64,000 bases of DNA, from the NCBI RefSeq assembly GCF_007558725.1, contig NZ_VLPL01000001.1, positions 1,984 through 65,983 of the forward strand, written 5' to 3'. The notes below the pieces were generated by a model. That model did not search any database and was not told the DNA's origin. It saw only the letters and a list, made by a program, of their open reading frames with translations. Source of the DNA: Fluviicola chungangensis. GTDB taxonomy: Bacteria > Bacteroidota > Bacteroidia > Flavobacteriales_D > Crocinitomicaceae. The position numbers and the translations under genes were made by a program. Every line of letters begins with the position of its first letter. Within the stretch, counting starts at the first letter, position 1. Shown here in pieces: positions 7,011 to 16,640 of this stretch.

Positions 7011-9170
7011 TCATCCTCTGAATGCTTTCAGTGCCTCCAATTCAAATACAATCTTCTCCAAATCAACCTGGATGGCCTGGAACTGCTCGTTTTCTTCGAA
7101 AACCGGATTCTGAATCACGGTTTTTACCGGTTTGAAATCCATTTCTTTTTGTTGCTGAATGAACCGGTAAAAAATAATCTGGATGGCTTCCATATATTCG
7201 TTCAGTACTTGCTCCAGTTTACCGGATGTTTCCTTTTCCAAAGCAAAAGCCAGGCTGGTAATTTCCCTGGAAATGCGGATATTGGAACCTACTTTGGCAA
7301 AATGTATGTCGATCTGCCGCTGATGCGCCTGCGGCTCTTCATACATGCGCTGAATGCATGCAAAAAGATTGTTGTTTGCGGCCTCACTGAGTCTTCTGCT
7401 TTTGTGCCAGGTAATCCCGGGTGGAAGTTTTTTTTGGTAACTCAAAATCACTTGGTTTAGAAAGAACAGGTTTTGATTCAAAGAGCTATTCAACAAAGCC
7501 GGGAAGCGCTGTTTTTCCCAAATAGGCCAGAATGCGAAGCTGATAACTATGGCGAGGGCGGAACCGATCAGGGTGGAAAGGACTCTCCACCAGATTAGTT
7601 CCCACGAACCCTGTTTGGAAAGCTGCATCATTACCACCAGCATGATGGTTACGAAGAATACACCGACTTTGTAATTGTTCCGCAAGTAATAGGCTACGAA
7701 GAAGGAAATAAAGATGAGGATCACGACAAATGTTTCGTGTTTGATCGGTAGGAGCATAATGGTCCCGCCGACCAGGATTCCGGCAATGGTACCGATGATC
7801 CGTTCAAATCCTTTTTTGCGTGTCGCACCGTAATAAGGCTGAATCACAATAAGCAGGGTCAGGGCAATCCAGTGACCATGGTCAATTTTGAAGAATTTGA
7901 AAATGAAAACAGAAAGCGCCAATCCCAACCCGACTCGCAAGGCATATTTGAATTGCTGTGAATCAAAGTTGAAAATTTCGCGAACTACCTGGAATAACAC
8001 ACGCGGTTGCAATCCGGCAATAAAATGATTGAAGGACAGTTTGTAGTTCTCAAAATAATTACTGCGCTTGAAACTCAGTTTTTGGTCCATCAGCCGGATC
8101 GTATTTTCCATGAACTGCTGACATTGGTTCAGGCTCACAATGAATTGGTTCAGAATTAATTTGTGATCTTCCGATAATTCCTGGTGCTGCAAATTTTTCT
8201 TCAGAATTCCGGCCGCAATCTCAAAACGTTTGATACGCACTTTTGCCATGGTCAAATCTTCTCCCCTGAAAGTGAAAATGACAATGGATAACCGGGCAGA
8301 AGCTTGGGATAGCGCCGAAAGGGTTTTGTAGAAAATGGATTGGTTTTGCAATAAAACGGGTTCGTTTTTAATGGATTCCAATTCTTCGTGCAGTAATTTG
8401 ATACTTGCTCCGAAATAAGCAGCTGATTTTCGGATCTCGATCATTTGGTCGTAGTGTTCTGCCTGGAAACGGGAATCCTCGCTTCTCCGGTTGAATAATT
8501 CAATGGATTTATCAACCGCACTGCGGATTTCAATTTCTTTGGCCGTTATTTTTAGGAGATCTGCCTTTGCTGCGGGTTTTAAAAATTGTTCAATCAAAGC
8601 ATCCAGGTAATCGGTGTTCCGTTTCCAGATGGTTGCTACCGATCGTCTTAAGGGGTTGGACGCTGAAAACGGGAAAGAAAGAAAAATGATCGCGATTGCC
8701 CAGACAGCTCCAAACAGGATGTATTTTCCATAAACCAGTGATTCGGTGAAACTGGTAGGATTGGAAATTCCAAAGAGGTAAAAGAACCCGACTCCGACAC
8801 CGATGGTAGACCCGTAATCGCTCCAGTTCCGGATTAAAGCGGCAAAAACTCCAATTACCAGCATACCGATTACAGATAATGCGACAGAATTCCCAATGTT
8901 CATTCCCAGGATTGCGGCAATCAGGATCAGGAATGCTTCCACCATCTGGATCAGCATTTTTTTATAATGCGATCCTCTGTAATCAATTAGTGTGAGCATA
9001 TAAGCGGAGAAAGCGGCCCAAATGATGTGATAGGAAAAACCACTGAAAAGCGGGAAAACAATTAAGGGAACGTTTAAAGCCAGAACCACCCGGATGGACC
9101 AACTGATTGTGGGTTCCAAATATTCCTGCTGAAGAATGGTATTAAACTGCTTAATCGGTTGAAACCGCAT
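7011..9170 (-). CDS. FUSC family inner-membrane protein (YccS/YhfK-like)
   Basis: A 719-residue protein with the FUSC layout: an N-terminal block of about six membrane helices (residues 20-165), a soluble helical region (about 170-400), a second membrane block (about 400-520, including HGHWIALTLLIVIQPYYGATRKKGFERIIGTI written here in parts: HGHWIALTLLIVIQP then ATRKKGFERIIGT), and a helical C-terminus. FUSC proteins resemble aromatic-acid efflux components (AaeB) but their transport role is mostly unproven. The ATG at 9170 is preferred over a TTG at 9191 because a good -7 box (TATCTTTG, complement of 9189-9196) overlaps the latter. The gene appears monocistronic. Confidence 0.85.
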   Translation of the reverse strand: MRFQPIKQFNTILQQEYLEPTISWSIRVVLALNVPLIVFPLFSGFSYHIIWAAFSAYMLTLIDYRGSHYKKMLIQMVEAFLILIAAILGMNIGNSVALSVIGMLVIGVFAALIRNWSDYGSTIGVGVGFFYLFGISNPTSFTESLVYGKYILFGAVWAIAIIFLSFPFSASNPLRRSVATIWKRNTDYLDALIEQFLKPAAKADLLKITAKEIEIRSAVDKSIELFNRRSEDSRFQAEHYDQMIEIRKSAAYFGASIKLLHEELESIKNEPVLLQNQSIFYKTLSALSQASARLSIVIFTFRGEDLTMAKVRIKRFEIAAGILKKNLQHQELSEDHKLILNQFIVSLNQCQQFMENTIRLMDQKLSFKRSNYFENYKLSFNHFIAGLQPRVLFQVVREIFNFDSQQFKYALRVGLGLALSVFIFKFFKIDHGHWIALTLLIVIQPYYGATRKKGFERIIGTIAGILVGGTIMLLPIKHETFVVILIFISFFVAYYLRNNYKVGVFFVTIMLVVMMQLSKQGSWELIWWRVLSTLIGSALAIVISFAFWPIWEKQRFPALLNSSLNQNLFFLNQVILSYQKKLPPGITWHKSRRLSEAANNNLFACIQRMYEEPQAHQRQIDIHFAKVGSNIRISREITSLAFALEKETSGKLEQVLNEYMEAIQIIFYRFIQQQKEMDFKPVKTVIQNPVFEENEQFQAIQVDLEKIVFELEALKAFRG

Positions 9171-9333
9171 ACGGAGTGAATTTCCTAACAAAGATAGTCA
9201 CTCGGGATCGAAAGAACTAATCTTCGAAAGGAGGAGCGATCAAAGAATGTTAAAATGGTTTGATTTGGAAAAAGAGGTATCGGGTTCAAGGGGATTAAAA
9301 GTTGTTTCCCGATTGAAATCACCCGCTTATGAG

Positions 9334-10494
9334 TTACAATCTGGCAATTTTAATGATTTCGGAAGTGTTTTTACCCTCTACCAGGCAAACATACAAACCT
9401 ACCGGAAGCTGACGGATTTCCAAAAAGCCTGCATCGTTTGTCTTTAGAGCCTGAACGAGCAGACCGCCAACTGAAAAAACGGAAACTTTTGCATTGGGTT
9501 CTGATATCAGGTTGAAATAGTCTTTACTTGGATTGGGGAACAGTTGACTTTCCTGAATAGTTGATACCGGCACGTTCATTTTATAGAACTCGGAAGTCCT
9601 GGTGAGATTGTCTTTTAAACCGCTTCCGATGTAGAAATTCCCGTTCAAAGCGAATCCTTTGGCTCCTTTTATTCCACTTACAGGGAGTGGATCCACTGCT
9701 TTCCATGTTTTTGTGTGGTCGAGGATGTAGCAATCATTGTGGAATATACTGTTCTGGTCCATTCCGGCAGAGATCAAAGCGCTGAAGTCTGTGCTGATGG
9801 CCGTTCCATAAGAACGCAAACCCGCAGGAAGGGGAGAAATGGCACTCCAGGCATCTGTTCCGGGATTGTATGAAAACCAGGCGTTTGAATAGGTAATCGG
9901 GTTGATATCGAATCCTTCACCAAAAATTCCTTCATTCAATAATTGAAATCCCAAAACGCTGCGATTCGATCCTCCCGGGTAATCCGCAATCCGGGACCAG
10001 GAATCCAGACCGACGTTGTATTTCCAAAAATCTGCAAGTGTGGAATCAGCAGTCGTTCCCATTCCGAAATAGCCGGTTTCTTGTATTTGAAGTGCGGTTG
10101 CGTGCCAGCGTGCCAATCCGGGAAAATCATTCAACTGGGACCAGGAATCGGTAAATCCGTCGTATTGCCATACGTCCTTCAAAGCCTGCCCGGATTCCGA
10201 GTACCCGCCAACCAGGTATGCATTATGCTGTAATGTAAAAACGGCAGAATATTGCCTGGCGGTTCCGGGAAAACTTGCTTTTTCATTCCAGGAATTGGTA
10301 TTCGGGTCGTATTGGAATAATTTATTGCTTTCATTGAAGGAGCCGAGGTATCCTGTCACAATATAGCCGAACCCGTTGAGGGAAAAACAAATTCCATCAT
10401 CCCGTCCAGCTGTTGGAACAGAACTAACCGAAGTCCAGGTTTGAGCGTGGATAGTGGCGGTAAAGCATAAGAACAGGATAAATATTCCCTTCAT
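9334..10494 (-). CDS. Kelch-repeat beta-propeller protein with T9SS type A sorting domain
   Basis: A 386-residue protein with signal peptide 1-17 (ending HAQ). About five or six kelch-like blades follow, each with a pattern such as NKLFQYDPNTNSWNEKASFP, DVWQYDGFTDSWSQLNDFPG or DFWKYNVGLDSWSRIADYPG, preceded by glycine pairs such as AYLVGGYS. The C-terminal ~75 residues (SQLFPNPSKDYFNL ... LPVGLYVCLVEG) are a typical type A sorting domain, so the protein is secreted or surface-attached by T9SS. No catalytic residues are apparent; binding or adhesion is the likely role. It stands alone, 143 bp from the FUSC start side and convergent with nothing. Confidence 0.85.
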   Translation of the reverse strand: MKGIFILFLCFTATIHAQTWTSVSSVPTAGRDDGICFSLNGFGYIVTGYLGSFNESNKLFQYDPNTNSWNEKASFPGTARQYSAVFTLQHNAYLVGGYSESGQALKDVWQYDGFTDSWSQLNDFPGLARWHATALQIQETGYFGMGTTADSTLADFWKYNVGLDSWSRIADYPGGSNRSVLGFQLLNEGIFGEGFDINPITYSNAWFSYNPGTDAWSAISPLPAGLRSYGTAISTDFSALISAGMDQNSIFHNDCYILDHTKTWKAVDPLPVSGIKGAKGFALNGNFYIGSGLKDNLTRTSEFYKMNVPVSTIQESQLFPNPSKDYFNLISEPNAKVSVFSVGGLLVQALKTNDAGFLEIRQLPVGLYVCLVEGKNTSEIIKIARL

Positions 10495-10567
10495 GATAAC
10501 GTGTTTGTTTGACTAACGCAGAATTTGGGAAAATCGTTTGTGCTGACAGAAATAATTATAAATGATC

Positions 10568-10624
10568 AATTATGAATTATCAAGAAAGGAATCTCTCTTG
10601 ATAATTATTTTATTCATAATTGAT
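10568..10624. terminator. Nested hairpin at the end of the aminotransferase gene
   Basis: Perfect 11-bp arms AATTATCAAGA (10575-10585) and TCTTGATAATT (10596-10606) enclose a 10-nt loop. Outer arms CAATTATGAAT (10568-10578) and ATTCATAATTG (10612-10622) add a second pairing that overlaps the stop codon of the gene ending at 10614. There is no long U tract, so it could be a transcript-end or RNA-stability hairpin and not a classic intrinsic terminator. Confidence 0.5.
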
Positions 10625-11816
10625 AATTGGTTTCTGCAACTGCCCGTTGGATCAATTTTCCAACTTCATGGATTTGTTCTTCCGTGATATTTAGAGGAGG
10701 AGAAAGACGAAAGCTGTATGGATGGGAGAGGAACCAAAAACTGATGACTCCCAATTCAAGCAAACGATCCACTACTTTTGCCACACGTTCATCGCTTTCC
10801 ATGTCGCAGGCAAACATCATTCCCTCGCGTCGAATCTCGAAGATTTCGTCGATTTCCTCTAAATAGCTTTCCAGCAAAGCACCTAATCTTTCTACTTCAT
10901 TAAAGTCGATTTCTGTATCGAAAACTTCTAAAGTTCCCCAGGCTGCGGCATTGATGACAGGATTTCCGCCAAAAGTGGTAATGTGTCCGAGCATCGGCGA
11001 ATGGCTGAGTTGGTTCATGTATGCGTATTTCGAGATAAATGCCCCGATAGGCAAACCTCCGCCAAGTGCTTTTCCCAAAGTGAGTACATCCGGAACAACT
11101 CCACTGTGCTCGAAAGCAAACATTTTTCCGGTTCTTCCCATTCCGCATTGAATTTCATCGAAGATGAGCAAAGTCCCGACTTCATCACAGCGTTTGCGCA
11201 AGGCTTTCAAAAATTCATCTGATGCTTTTCTTACACCGGCATCGCCCTGAACGGTTTCCAGGATCACTCCGGCGGTTCGCTCTGTAATGCGCTGTAAATC
11301 CTCCATTATATTCAGTCGAATGAAATCGACATCAGGTAAGAGCGGACGAAAAGGAGTCTTTTTGATCTCATTGGCTGAAACACTCAAGGAACCATGCGTA
11401 TTCCCGTGATAAGAACCCTTAAAAGCGATTAGCTGTGAGCGGCCGGTTACCCGTTTTACCAGTTTGAGTGCTGCCTCATTGGCTTCTGTCCCGGAATTTA
11501 CCGGATAGACGCAATCCAATTCTTCCGGAAGGAATTTACGCAGTAAACGTGCCATTTCCAGGGAGGAATCCTGGATAAATTCTCCGTAAACCATCACATG
11601 CAGGTATTTGTCCAGCTGTTCGCGTATGCGTTTGATGACCTGTGGGTGGCGATTTCCGATATTGCTTACGGATACGCCTGAGATCATATCGGTATAACGT
11701 TTCCCGGATTTATCGTAAATGAAAATCCCTTCCGCCGATTTAACGTCAATTAAATAGGGGAAGGGATTTGTTTGTCCCAAATGGGTTAAAAAATCTTCTT
11801 TACGGCTTGTTTCCAT
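10614..11816 (-). CDS. Class III PLP-dependent aminotransferase (acetylornithine/ornithine aminotransferase-like)
   Basis: A 400-residue fold-type I aminotransferase. Visible landmarks are VNSGTEANEAALKLV (PLP phosphate loop), FKGSYHGNTHGSLS, LIFDEIQCGMGRTGKMFA (Asp binding the pyridine nitrogen) and LTLGKALGGGLPIGAF, whose Lys forms the Schiff base. The start at 11816 (METSRKEDFLTHLGQTNPFP) is preferred over 11888, which would overlap the Spy-like gene by 88 bp; the chosen start overlaps it by 17 bp. Substrate cannot be fixed from sequence; database names for relatives are usually aspartate aminotransferase family. It is the last gene of the run from the transketolase operon. Confidence 0.88.
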   Translation of the reverse strand: METSRKEDFLTHLGQTNPFPYLIDVKSAEGIFIYDKSGKRYTDMISGVSVSNIGNRHPQVIKRIREQLDKYLHVMVYGEFIQDSSLEMARLLRKFLPEELDCVYPVNSGTEANEAALKLVKRVTGRSQLIAFKGSYHGNTHGSLSVSANEIKKTPFRPLLPDVDFIRLNIMEDLQRITERTAGVILETVQGDAGVRKASDEFLKALRKRCDEVGTLLIFDEIQCGMGRTGKMFAFEHSGVVPDVLTLGKALGGGLPIGAFISKYAYMNQLSHSPMLGHITTFGGNPVINAAAWGTLEVFDTEIDFNEVERLGALLESYLEEIDEIFEIRREGMMFACDMESDERVAKVVDRLLELGVISFWFLSHPYSFRLSPPLNITEEQIHEVGKLIQRAVAETNYQL

Positions 11817-12303
11817 GCGGTCTTCTGTCGTTTGGAGGTCCCTCCCTGCGATCTTTGAGCCGCTCCAGGAGAACCCGTCTGAATTCATGTTCCAAACTTA
11901 AGAGTTTTAAGGTTCTTTTTTCGCCGATGAGCTTAATAAATTTTTCGCTGTATTCTTTTTTGAGATCCAATTCTTTTTGGTCGTTTTCAAAAAGCGTATT
12001 CAGCTTTTTTTTGGCATCGTCGTTGGAGATTTTATCTTCCGACTCCCTTAGTTCCTGGTTGATTTTGCGGACACTTTGGCGGATTTCTTTCATTTTTTCC
12101 TCCATTTCATTGTAAACGGGCCAGAATTTTTCCGCTTCACCGGCTGTCAGGCTCAGTTCTTTGGTAATAAAGCCCACTTTCAGTGCTTCAATTTTATCGT
12201 CCTTTTCTTTGTCATCACCAGGTCCCTGGGCAAAGGAATTTGCCGTAAGCAGGATCGGGAGGAGGATGAATGCGAGTTGTTGTATTGTTTTCATTTTTTT
12301 CAT
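11800..12303 (-). CDS. Spy/CpxP-like periplasmic protein, likely sensor of the ECF sigma module
   Basis: A 167-residue protein with signal peptide (ending NSFAQ) and then an almost fully helical, charged mature part: LSLTAGEAEKFWPVYNEME, which is the recurrent motif of Bacteroidota Spy-like proteins, and a basic tail rich in Arg/Pro. Such genes commonly follow an ECF sigma and anti-sigma gene, as here. The likely role is a periplasmic chaperone or stress sensor feeding the anti-sigma factor. Two in-frame ATGs lie three codons apart (12303, 12294); either may serve. It is 19 bp from the anti-sigma gene. Confidence 0.75.
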   Translation of the reverse strand: MKKMKTIQQLAFILLPILLTANSFAQGPGDDKEKDDKIEALKVGFITKELSLTAGEAEKFWPVYNEMEEKMKEIRQSVRKINQELRESEDKISNDDAKKKLNTLFENDQKELDLKKEYSEKFIKLIGEKRTLKLLSLEHEFRRVLLERLKDRREGPPNDRRPHGNKP

Positions 12304-12322
12304 TTTTAAATCTGCACTAATG

Positions 12323-12850
12323 TTAGCTTTCGATGAGCAGGTATTCGTCTAATTCACCGGATTCATTGTTCAGGTAATCCAGAATCTCCTCGTCTTCAAT
12401 ATGCTCCAATAAAGGCGATGTGTAAGAGTGGCTTCCGTTGTTTTCTTCGAGGAAAGCGTTTTTATCCTTTCCAGGATCCTCAGAAGCTGCAATAGCGTCA
12501 GTGCTTAAATGAACCGCAATCGTTTCTGCATCCAAATCCTCGATGTTTTCGTTGAGGTAATCATAGATTTCTTCATTGCTTACGGAAGACAAGTTGATGG
12601 GTTCCGATGACGACGTACCTGTATTGTTCCAGGGAAATAGAAGGATGAACACAAGAATTGCTGCAGCAGATCCCCAAACGTACCAGCGACGATACATGGA
12701 AATAATTCCCGGTGCACCTTTCTTTTTCAAACGATGTGTTCCGATTTCAGTCAACAGATTTTTTTTCAGTTCTTCAAAGTAAGCGTCTGAAGGTATTTGA
12801 ATAGGAATCCGTTCTAAATCATCTACTATATGTTTGTTTTCCTGAATCAT
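12323..12850 (-). CDS. Membrane-spanning anti-sigma factor candidate
   Basis: A 175-residue protein with a cytoplasmic N-terminus (1-55), a single transmembrane helix at WYVWGSAAAILVFILLFPW (about 56-75) and an acidic periplasmic part. That part has three or four copies of a motif like EEIYDYLNENIEDLDAETI, EEILDYLNNESGELDEYLL. It sits directly between an ECF sigma gene and a Spy-like gene, the standard place for a membrane anti-sigma. No HC2 zinc motif is present. The repeated EIxDYLNE motif could be a periplasmic interaction segment, which is inference. Confidence 0.7.
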   Translation of the reverse strand: MIQENKHIVDDLERIPIQIPSDAYFEELKKNLLTEIGTHRLKKKGAPGIISMYRRWYVWGSAAAILVFILLFPWNNTGTSSSEPINLSSVSNEEIYDYLNENIEDLDAETIAVHLSTDAIAASEDPGKDKNAFLEENNGSHSYTSPLLEHIEDEEILDYLNNESGELDEYLLIES

Positions 12851-12872
12851 AACTCTAAGATTATCACTTTGT

Positions 12873-13436
12873 TCAATGGTTTAATTTGTTTTTTAAAAAT
12901 TCCTCAACCTTTCCGACAGCATGGAAGTAATTGGCTTTCAATCCGCCAACCGAACCGCCCGTAAGTTTTGCTATTTCTTCATATTTTAAATCTTCAAAGT
13001 ATTTATATTCGAATACCATGCGTTGTTTTTCGGGCAATGTTTCAATTGCTTCAAAAAGGAACTGAGAAATTTCCTCGGAAGTGATTTTACCGTAATGTTC
13101 CGATTGGTGTGAGAAGGCTACAATGGGGTCGGTAATGTCTAGACTTTTGTGTTTGTTCTCTTTTTTCAGGAAATGGATGGTTTCATTGTAAGCAATCCGG
13201 TAGATCCAGGAAAATAAAGCGCTGCTGCCCTGAAATTGCTTCCGGTTATTCCATACTTTTATAAAAACTTCCTGAAGGATGTCGTTGGTTATTTCGTGGT
13301 TGTTTATCCACCTGCGAATAGTCGTGTAAAGTCGTTTACTGTGCAGATCTACGATCCAGGTAAACGCTTTGTAAGCGAAATCATCATCCCGATGAAAATA
13401 AGAAATGATAGTATTTTCATCGGGAATCTGAGTCAT
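12873..13436 (-). CDS. ECF-type RNA polymerase sigma factor
   Basis: A 187-residue protein. Region 2 holds ITNDILQEVFIKVWNNRKQF and FSWIYRIAYNETIHFLKKE. Region 4 holds IETLPEKQRMVFEYKYFEDLKYEEIAKLTGGSVGGLKANYFHAV (quoted landmarks: LPEKQRMVFEYKYF and GGSVGGLKANYFHA), typical of Bacteroidota ECF factors. It starts only 4 bp after the transketolase C-terminal subunit stop, so it is probably co-transcribed with carbon-metabolism genes. The anti-sigma candidate follows after 22 bp. Confidence 0.88.
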   Translation of the reverse strand: MTQIPDENTIISYFHRDDDFAYKAFTWIVDLHSKRLYTTIRRWINNHEITNDILQEVFIKVWNNRKQFQGSSALFSWIYRIAYNETIHFLKKENKHKSLDITDPIVAFSHQSEHYGKITSEEISQFLFEAIETLPEKQRMVFEYKYFEDLKYEEIAKLTGGSVGGLKANYFHAVGKVEEFLKNKLNH

Positions 13437-13440
13437 ATAT

Positions 13441-14394
13441 TTATTTGCGTTTGATCACTTTTTTAACTGCTTCAACAATGTTCGGAGTATCCAAACCGTA
13501 TTTCACCATTAACTCATCAGGTGTTCCTGATTCACCGAATGTATCGTTTACTCCGACATATTCCTGTGGTGTTGGTAAATGCCGCGCCAGTACTTGAGCG
13601 ACGGCATCACCTAAACCTCCATTCAACATGTGTTCTTCTGCAGTAACAACACATTTTGTCTTGTTAATTGAGTCTAGGATTGCTTTTTCGTCCAAAGGTT
13701 TAATGGTATGCATATTAATTACTTCGGCACTGATTCCCTGTTCAGCCAATTGCTGTGCAGCTTCGATTGATTTCCATACCAAATGACCGCAGGCAATGAT
13801 GGTTACATCCGTTCCTTCTATCAACACATCTGCTTTACCGATGGTGAATTTCGCATCCGGTTGAACAAAGATCGGAACAACAGGTCTTCCGAAACGTAGG
13901 TAAACAGGTCCTTTATGATCTGCAATGGCCATGGTAGCCTGTTTTGTTTGGTTGAAATCAGCAGGAACGATGACTGTCATATGCGGAAGCATGCGCATCA
14001 TTCCGATATCTTCCAGGATTTGGTGGGTTGCACCGTCTTCTCCCAGTGTCAGACCTGCATGAGAAGCACAGATTTTTACATTTTTTTGAGAATAAGCGAC
14101 AGACTGGCGAATCTGATCGTAGACACGCCCTGTAGAGAAATTAGCGAATGTTCCGGTATATGGAATTTTCCCGCCGATTGTCATACCAGCTGCCATTCCA
14201 ATCATATTCGCCTCTGCAATTCCAGCCTGGAAAAAGCGTTCAGGAAATTCTTTTAGGAATGCGTCCATTTTAAGAGATCCGGTCAGATCGGCGCACAATG
14301 CAACCACATCCGGGTTTTGGCGACCTATTTCTAATAACCCTTCACCGAAACCAGATCTGGTATCTTTCTTTCCTAAAATTTCAAATTGCTTCAT
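13441..14394 (-). CDS. Transketolase, C-terminal subunit (split form)
   Basis: A 317-residue protein covering the pyrimidine-binding and C-terminal transketolase domains. Landmarks are [30 protein letters not shown] (the Glu that activates the TPP cofactor), [16 protein letters not shown] and [18 protein letters not shown]. Together with the N-terminal subunit encoded at 15755-16597 it would form a complete enzyme that moves two-carbon units in the pentose phosphate pathway. The two halves are separated by a VWA gene in the same operon. It ends 4 bp before an ECF sigma gene. Confidence 0.92.
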   Translation of the reverse strand: MKQFEILGKKDTRSGFGEGLLEIGRQNPDVVALCADLTGSLKMDAFLKEFPERFFQAGIAEANMIGMAAGMTIGGKIPYTGTFANFSTGRVYDQIRQSVAYSQKNVKICASHAGLTLGEDGATHQILEDIGMMRMLPHMTVIVPADFNQTKQATMAIADHKGPVYLRFGRPVVPIFVQPDAKFTIGKADVLIEGTDVTIIACGHLVWKSIEAAQQLAEQGISAEVINMHTIKPLDEKAILDSINKTKCVVTAEEHMLNGGLGDAVAQVLARHLPTPQEYVGVNDTFGESGTPDELMVKYGLDTPNIVEAVKKVIKRK

Positions 14395-14396
14395 TG

Positions 14397-15755
14397 TTAT
14401 AGATTAATCGAAGTTGTTTTATTGGATTGTATTTTAAATTCCTTTTCTACCGTGTAAGTAGTCGATCTCAATTGTTTTTGTCGGTACACCAGCCGGTATT
14501 TCCCCGGCTGAAGATAAATCAACCCTTTTAAATTGACCTGATCCAGGTTACAAACCCAGTCAATCGTGCCGTTATCATTTTCCACAAATATTTGGGCAGC
14601 TACCATCTTTGATGTACTATAAGTCAATTGTCCCGGTGCCGGCAGATCAATTGTTTCCGTGCTGCTTTGCGTCACGTTGATGCTGTGATAAATGCGTGGA
14701 AGGGTGAGTATTTCCACTTCATAGGTTCCTACAATGTATTTGTCCGTTGATCCGACTAATTGGGTGTTCAGAGTTTGCTGATCCGTTTTTTTGTAAATCC
14801 GTGAAATAACCTGGTAAGGACTGGTGGCATTTGTAAAGCGGAGTTTAATAAACCCTTGCGGACAATCAACCGGTATGACATTGTGTGTATTCTTAATAAT
14901 GGAAATATTGTTTTTGTGAACTTTTGGAATGGTATTGACAACCAGGTCGTATTTGTAGGCAGGATCAATTGTCAGTGTATCCGGATTTCCCTGGCGATCC
15001 AATGTGTGAACGAAGGTATACATCAATTCCTTTGTGCCTGCTTTATACAGGAACATGGTTACGTCGGTTTCGTTGGGTACTTTGTGAATGTTATTGAGAT
15101 TTATTTGCACAGTGGTATTAATCACTGCTTTTGCGACAACAGTTTTAAGAACATTTTTGAAAGACTCCTTTGTTTCCGCTTCCATATAACTTCCGATACA
15201 TTTGAATTGATCCAGGTAGGAGATGTCCAATCCCAAACCAATTACGAACGGTGTCACTTTAACTCCTTTGTCGTGCAGCTTTTTTGCAATAACGCAGGGG
15301 TCATTGTCACAGGCTTCCAATCCGTCGGTGATCAAAATAATAATATTCCGGGCATTGGTGTCGGGAAAATCTGCAGCTGCAGCCTCAAGAGACCGGGCAA
15401 TCGGAGTGGTGCCTTTGGCAAGAATGGTTTTAATTTTATTGCGGACTTTTGTGAAATTGTCCGGCCCGAAGGGAACCTCCAATTTCGTATCGTTACAATC
15501 CTGGTAAGTTGCAGTAATCGGTGACTGATGTCCGTAAACCCGCAAACCAATCTGGAGGTTTGCAGCTCCATTCAAACTGTCGACGGTTTTGATCAGTAGC
15601 TCTTTAGCTGCATCTATTCGCGTTTGTGACCCATCCCATTTCGAATTCATTGAATTGGAAGCATCAAGGATAAACAAAATACGGGTCAGTTGTTGTCCAT
15701 GAACTTTCGAAAAGCTCAAAACAAACAAACAACAAATTACCGCGCAATACCTCAT
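14397..15755 (-). CDS. Secreted von Willebrand factor A domain protein
   Basis: The start at 15755 gives [21 protein letters not shown], a signal peptide, and forms a TAATG overlap with the upstream transketolase stop. The 452-residue protein has a VWA domain at about 24-220 with a full MIDAS: DASNS at 31-35, the GTTPI threonine and ITDGLEACD. After it come about 230 residues of beta-rich sequence of unknown type. VWA domains bind metal and protein ligands; this one would act in the periplasm or at the surface. It lies between the two transketolase subunit genes and 2 bp before the second, which is unusual for a secreted protein. Confidence 0.85.
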   Translation of the reverse strand: MRYCAVICCLFVLSFSKVHGQQLTRILFILDASNSMNSKWDGSQTRIDAAKELLIKTVDSLNGAANLQIGLRVYGHQSPITATYQDCNDTKLEVPFGPDNFTKVRNKIKTILAKGTTPIARSLEAAAADFPDTNARNIIILITDGLEACDNDPCVIAKKLHDKGVKVTPFVIGLGLDISYLDQFKCIGSYMEAETKESFKNVLKTVVAKAVINTTVQINLNNIHKVPNETDVTMFLYKAGTKELMYTFVHTLDRQGNPDTLTIDPAYKYDLVVNTIPKVHKNNISIIKNTHNVIPVDCPQGFIKLRFTNATSPYQVISRIYKKTDQQTLNTQLVGSTDKYIVGTYEVEILTLPRIYHSINVTQSSTETIDLPAPGQLTYSTSKMVAAQIFVENDNGTIDWVCNLDQVNLKGLIYLQPGKYRLVYRQKQLRSTTYTVEKEFKIQSNKTTSINL

Positions 15756-16597
15756 TAATAGTCTCCTAACGTTTCTTCCAATTGAATTAAAGCTTGTTGC
15801 AGTTGCTCCACATTCGGAGCTACACCATGCCATTTATGGGATCCAACCATGTAATCAACACCCTGTCCCATTTCAGTTTTCATTATAATAACAATCGGTT
15901 TTCCATTCCCGGTCATACTTTTTGCTTTTGAGAGTGTTTCAATCAAATCCGGATAACTGTGCCCATCCATTTCGAGTACTTCCCATCCAAAAGCTTGCCA
16001 TTTTCCGTTAAGGTCTCCCAAAGAAAGCACATCTTCTACATCGCCGTCGATTTGGCGTCCGTTATAATCGATGGTTGCAATCAAGTTATCAACTTTGTTT
16101 GCCGCAGCATACATCGCTGCTTCCCAGATTTGGCCTTCCTGTAATTCACCGTCACCATGCAACGTGTAAACCGTTCTGTTATCGTGATTCAATTTTTTGG
16201 TCAGCGCTGCTCCGATCGCATTGGAAAGGCCTTGTCCCAGCGAACCGGAAGCCATACGAACACCCGGGATTTTTTTATCCGTACTCGGATGACCCTGAAG
16301 ACGTGCATTCAGTTTACGGAAAGTTGCCAATTCTTCAATCGGGAAATAACCTGATCTTGCTAAAACGGAGTACCAAACAGGAGAAATGTGACCGTTCGAA
16401 AGGAAGAACAAATCTTCTTCTTTCCCGTCCATCGAAAAGTGGTTTGGATTGTGTTTCATCATTTCGAAGTAGAGAACGGTTAAGAAATCGGCACATCCCA
16501 AAGACCCTCCCGGGTGGCCTGAATTTGCACCCGAAACCATTCGAACGATGTCTCTTCGCACTTGAGTTGCAATTGCTTGTAATTGTTGAATTTCCAT
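15755..16597 (-). CDS. Transketolase, N-terminal subunit (split form)
   Basis: A 280-residue TPP-binding half: SGHPGGSLGCADFLTVLYF, FFLSNGHISPVWYSVLA, ASGSLGQGLSNAIGAAL and the TPP/Mg motif HGDGELQEGQIWEAAMYAA ... DYNGRQIDG. The start at 16597 (MEIQQLQAIATQ) is chosen over one eight codons upstream because it matches the usual N-terminus. A candidate -7 box (TAGATTTG) lies at the complement of 16619-16626. It heads a seven-gene minus-strand run reaching 10614. The stop shares a base with the VWA start. Confidence 0.92.
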   Translation of the reverse strand: MEIQQLQAIATQVRRDIVRMVSGANSGHPGGSLGCADFLTVLYFEMMKHNPNHFSMDGKEEDLFFLSNGHISPVWYSVLARSGYFPIEELATFRKLNARLQGHPSTDKKIPGVRMASGSLGQGLSNAIGAALTKKLNHDNRTVYTLHGDGELQEGQIWEAAMYAAANKVDNLIATIDYNGRQIDGDVEDVLSLGDLNGKWQAFGWEVLEMDGHSYPDLIETLSKAKSMTGNGKPIVIIMKTEMGQGVDYMVGSHKWHGVAPNVEQLQQALIQLEETLGDY

Positions 16598-16640
16598 TAT
16601 TATTCCTGTTTGGCAATGCAAATCTAAGGTTTATATTGGC

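Noticed and set aside
11817-11888. Longer start for the aminotransferase
   Set aside because: It would overlap the Spy-like gene by 88 bp; the extra residues look unlike the family.
14856-15524. 222-residue plus-strand frame opposite the VWA gene
   Set aside because: It overlaps a gene with full MIDAS motif and signal peptide; the plus frame has no recognisable feature.
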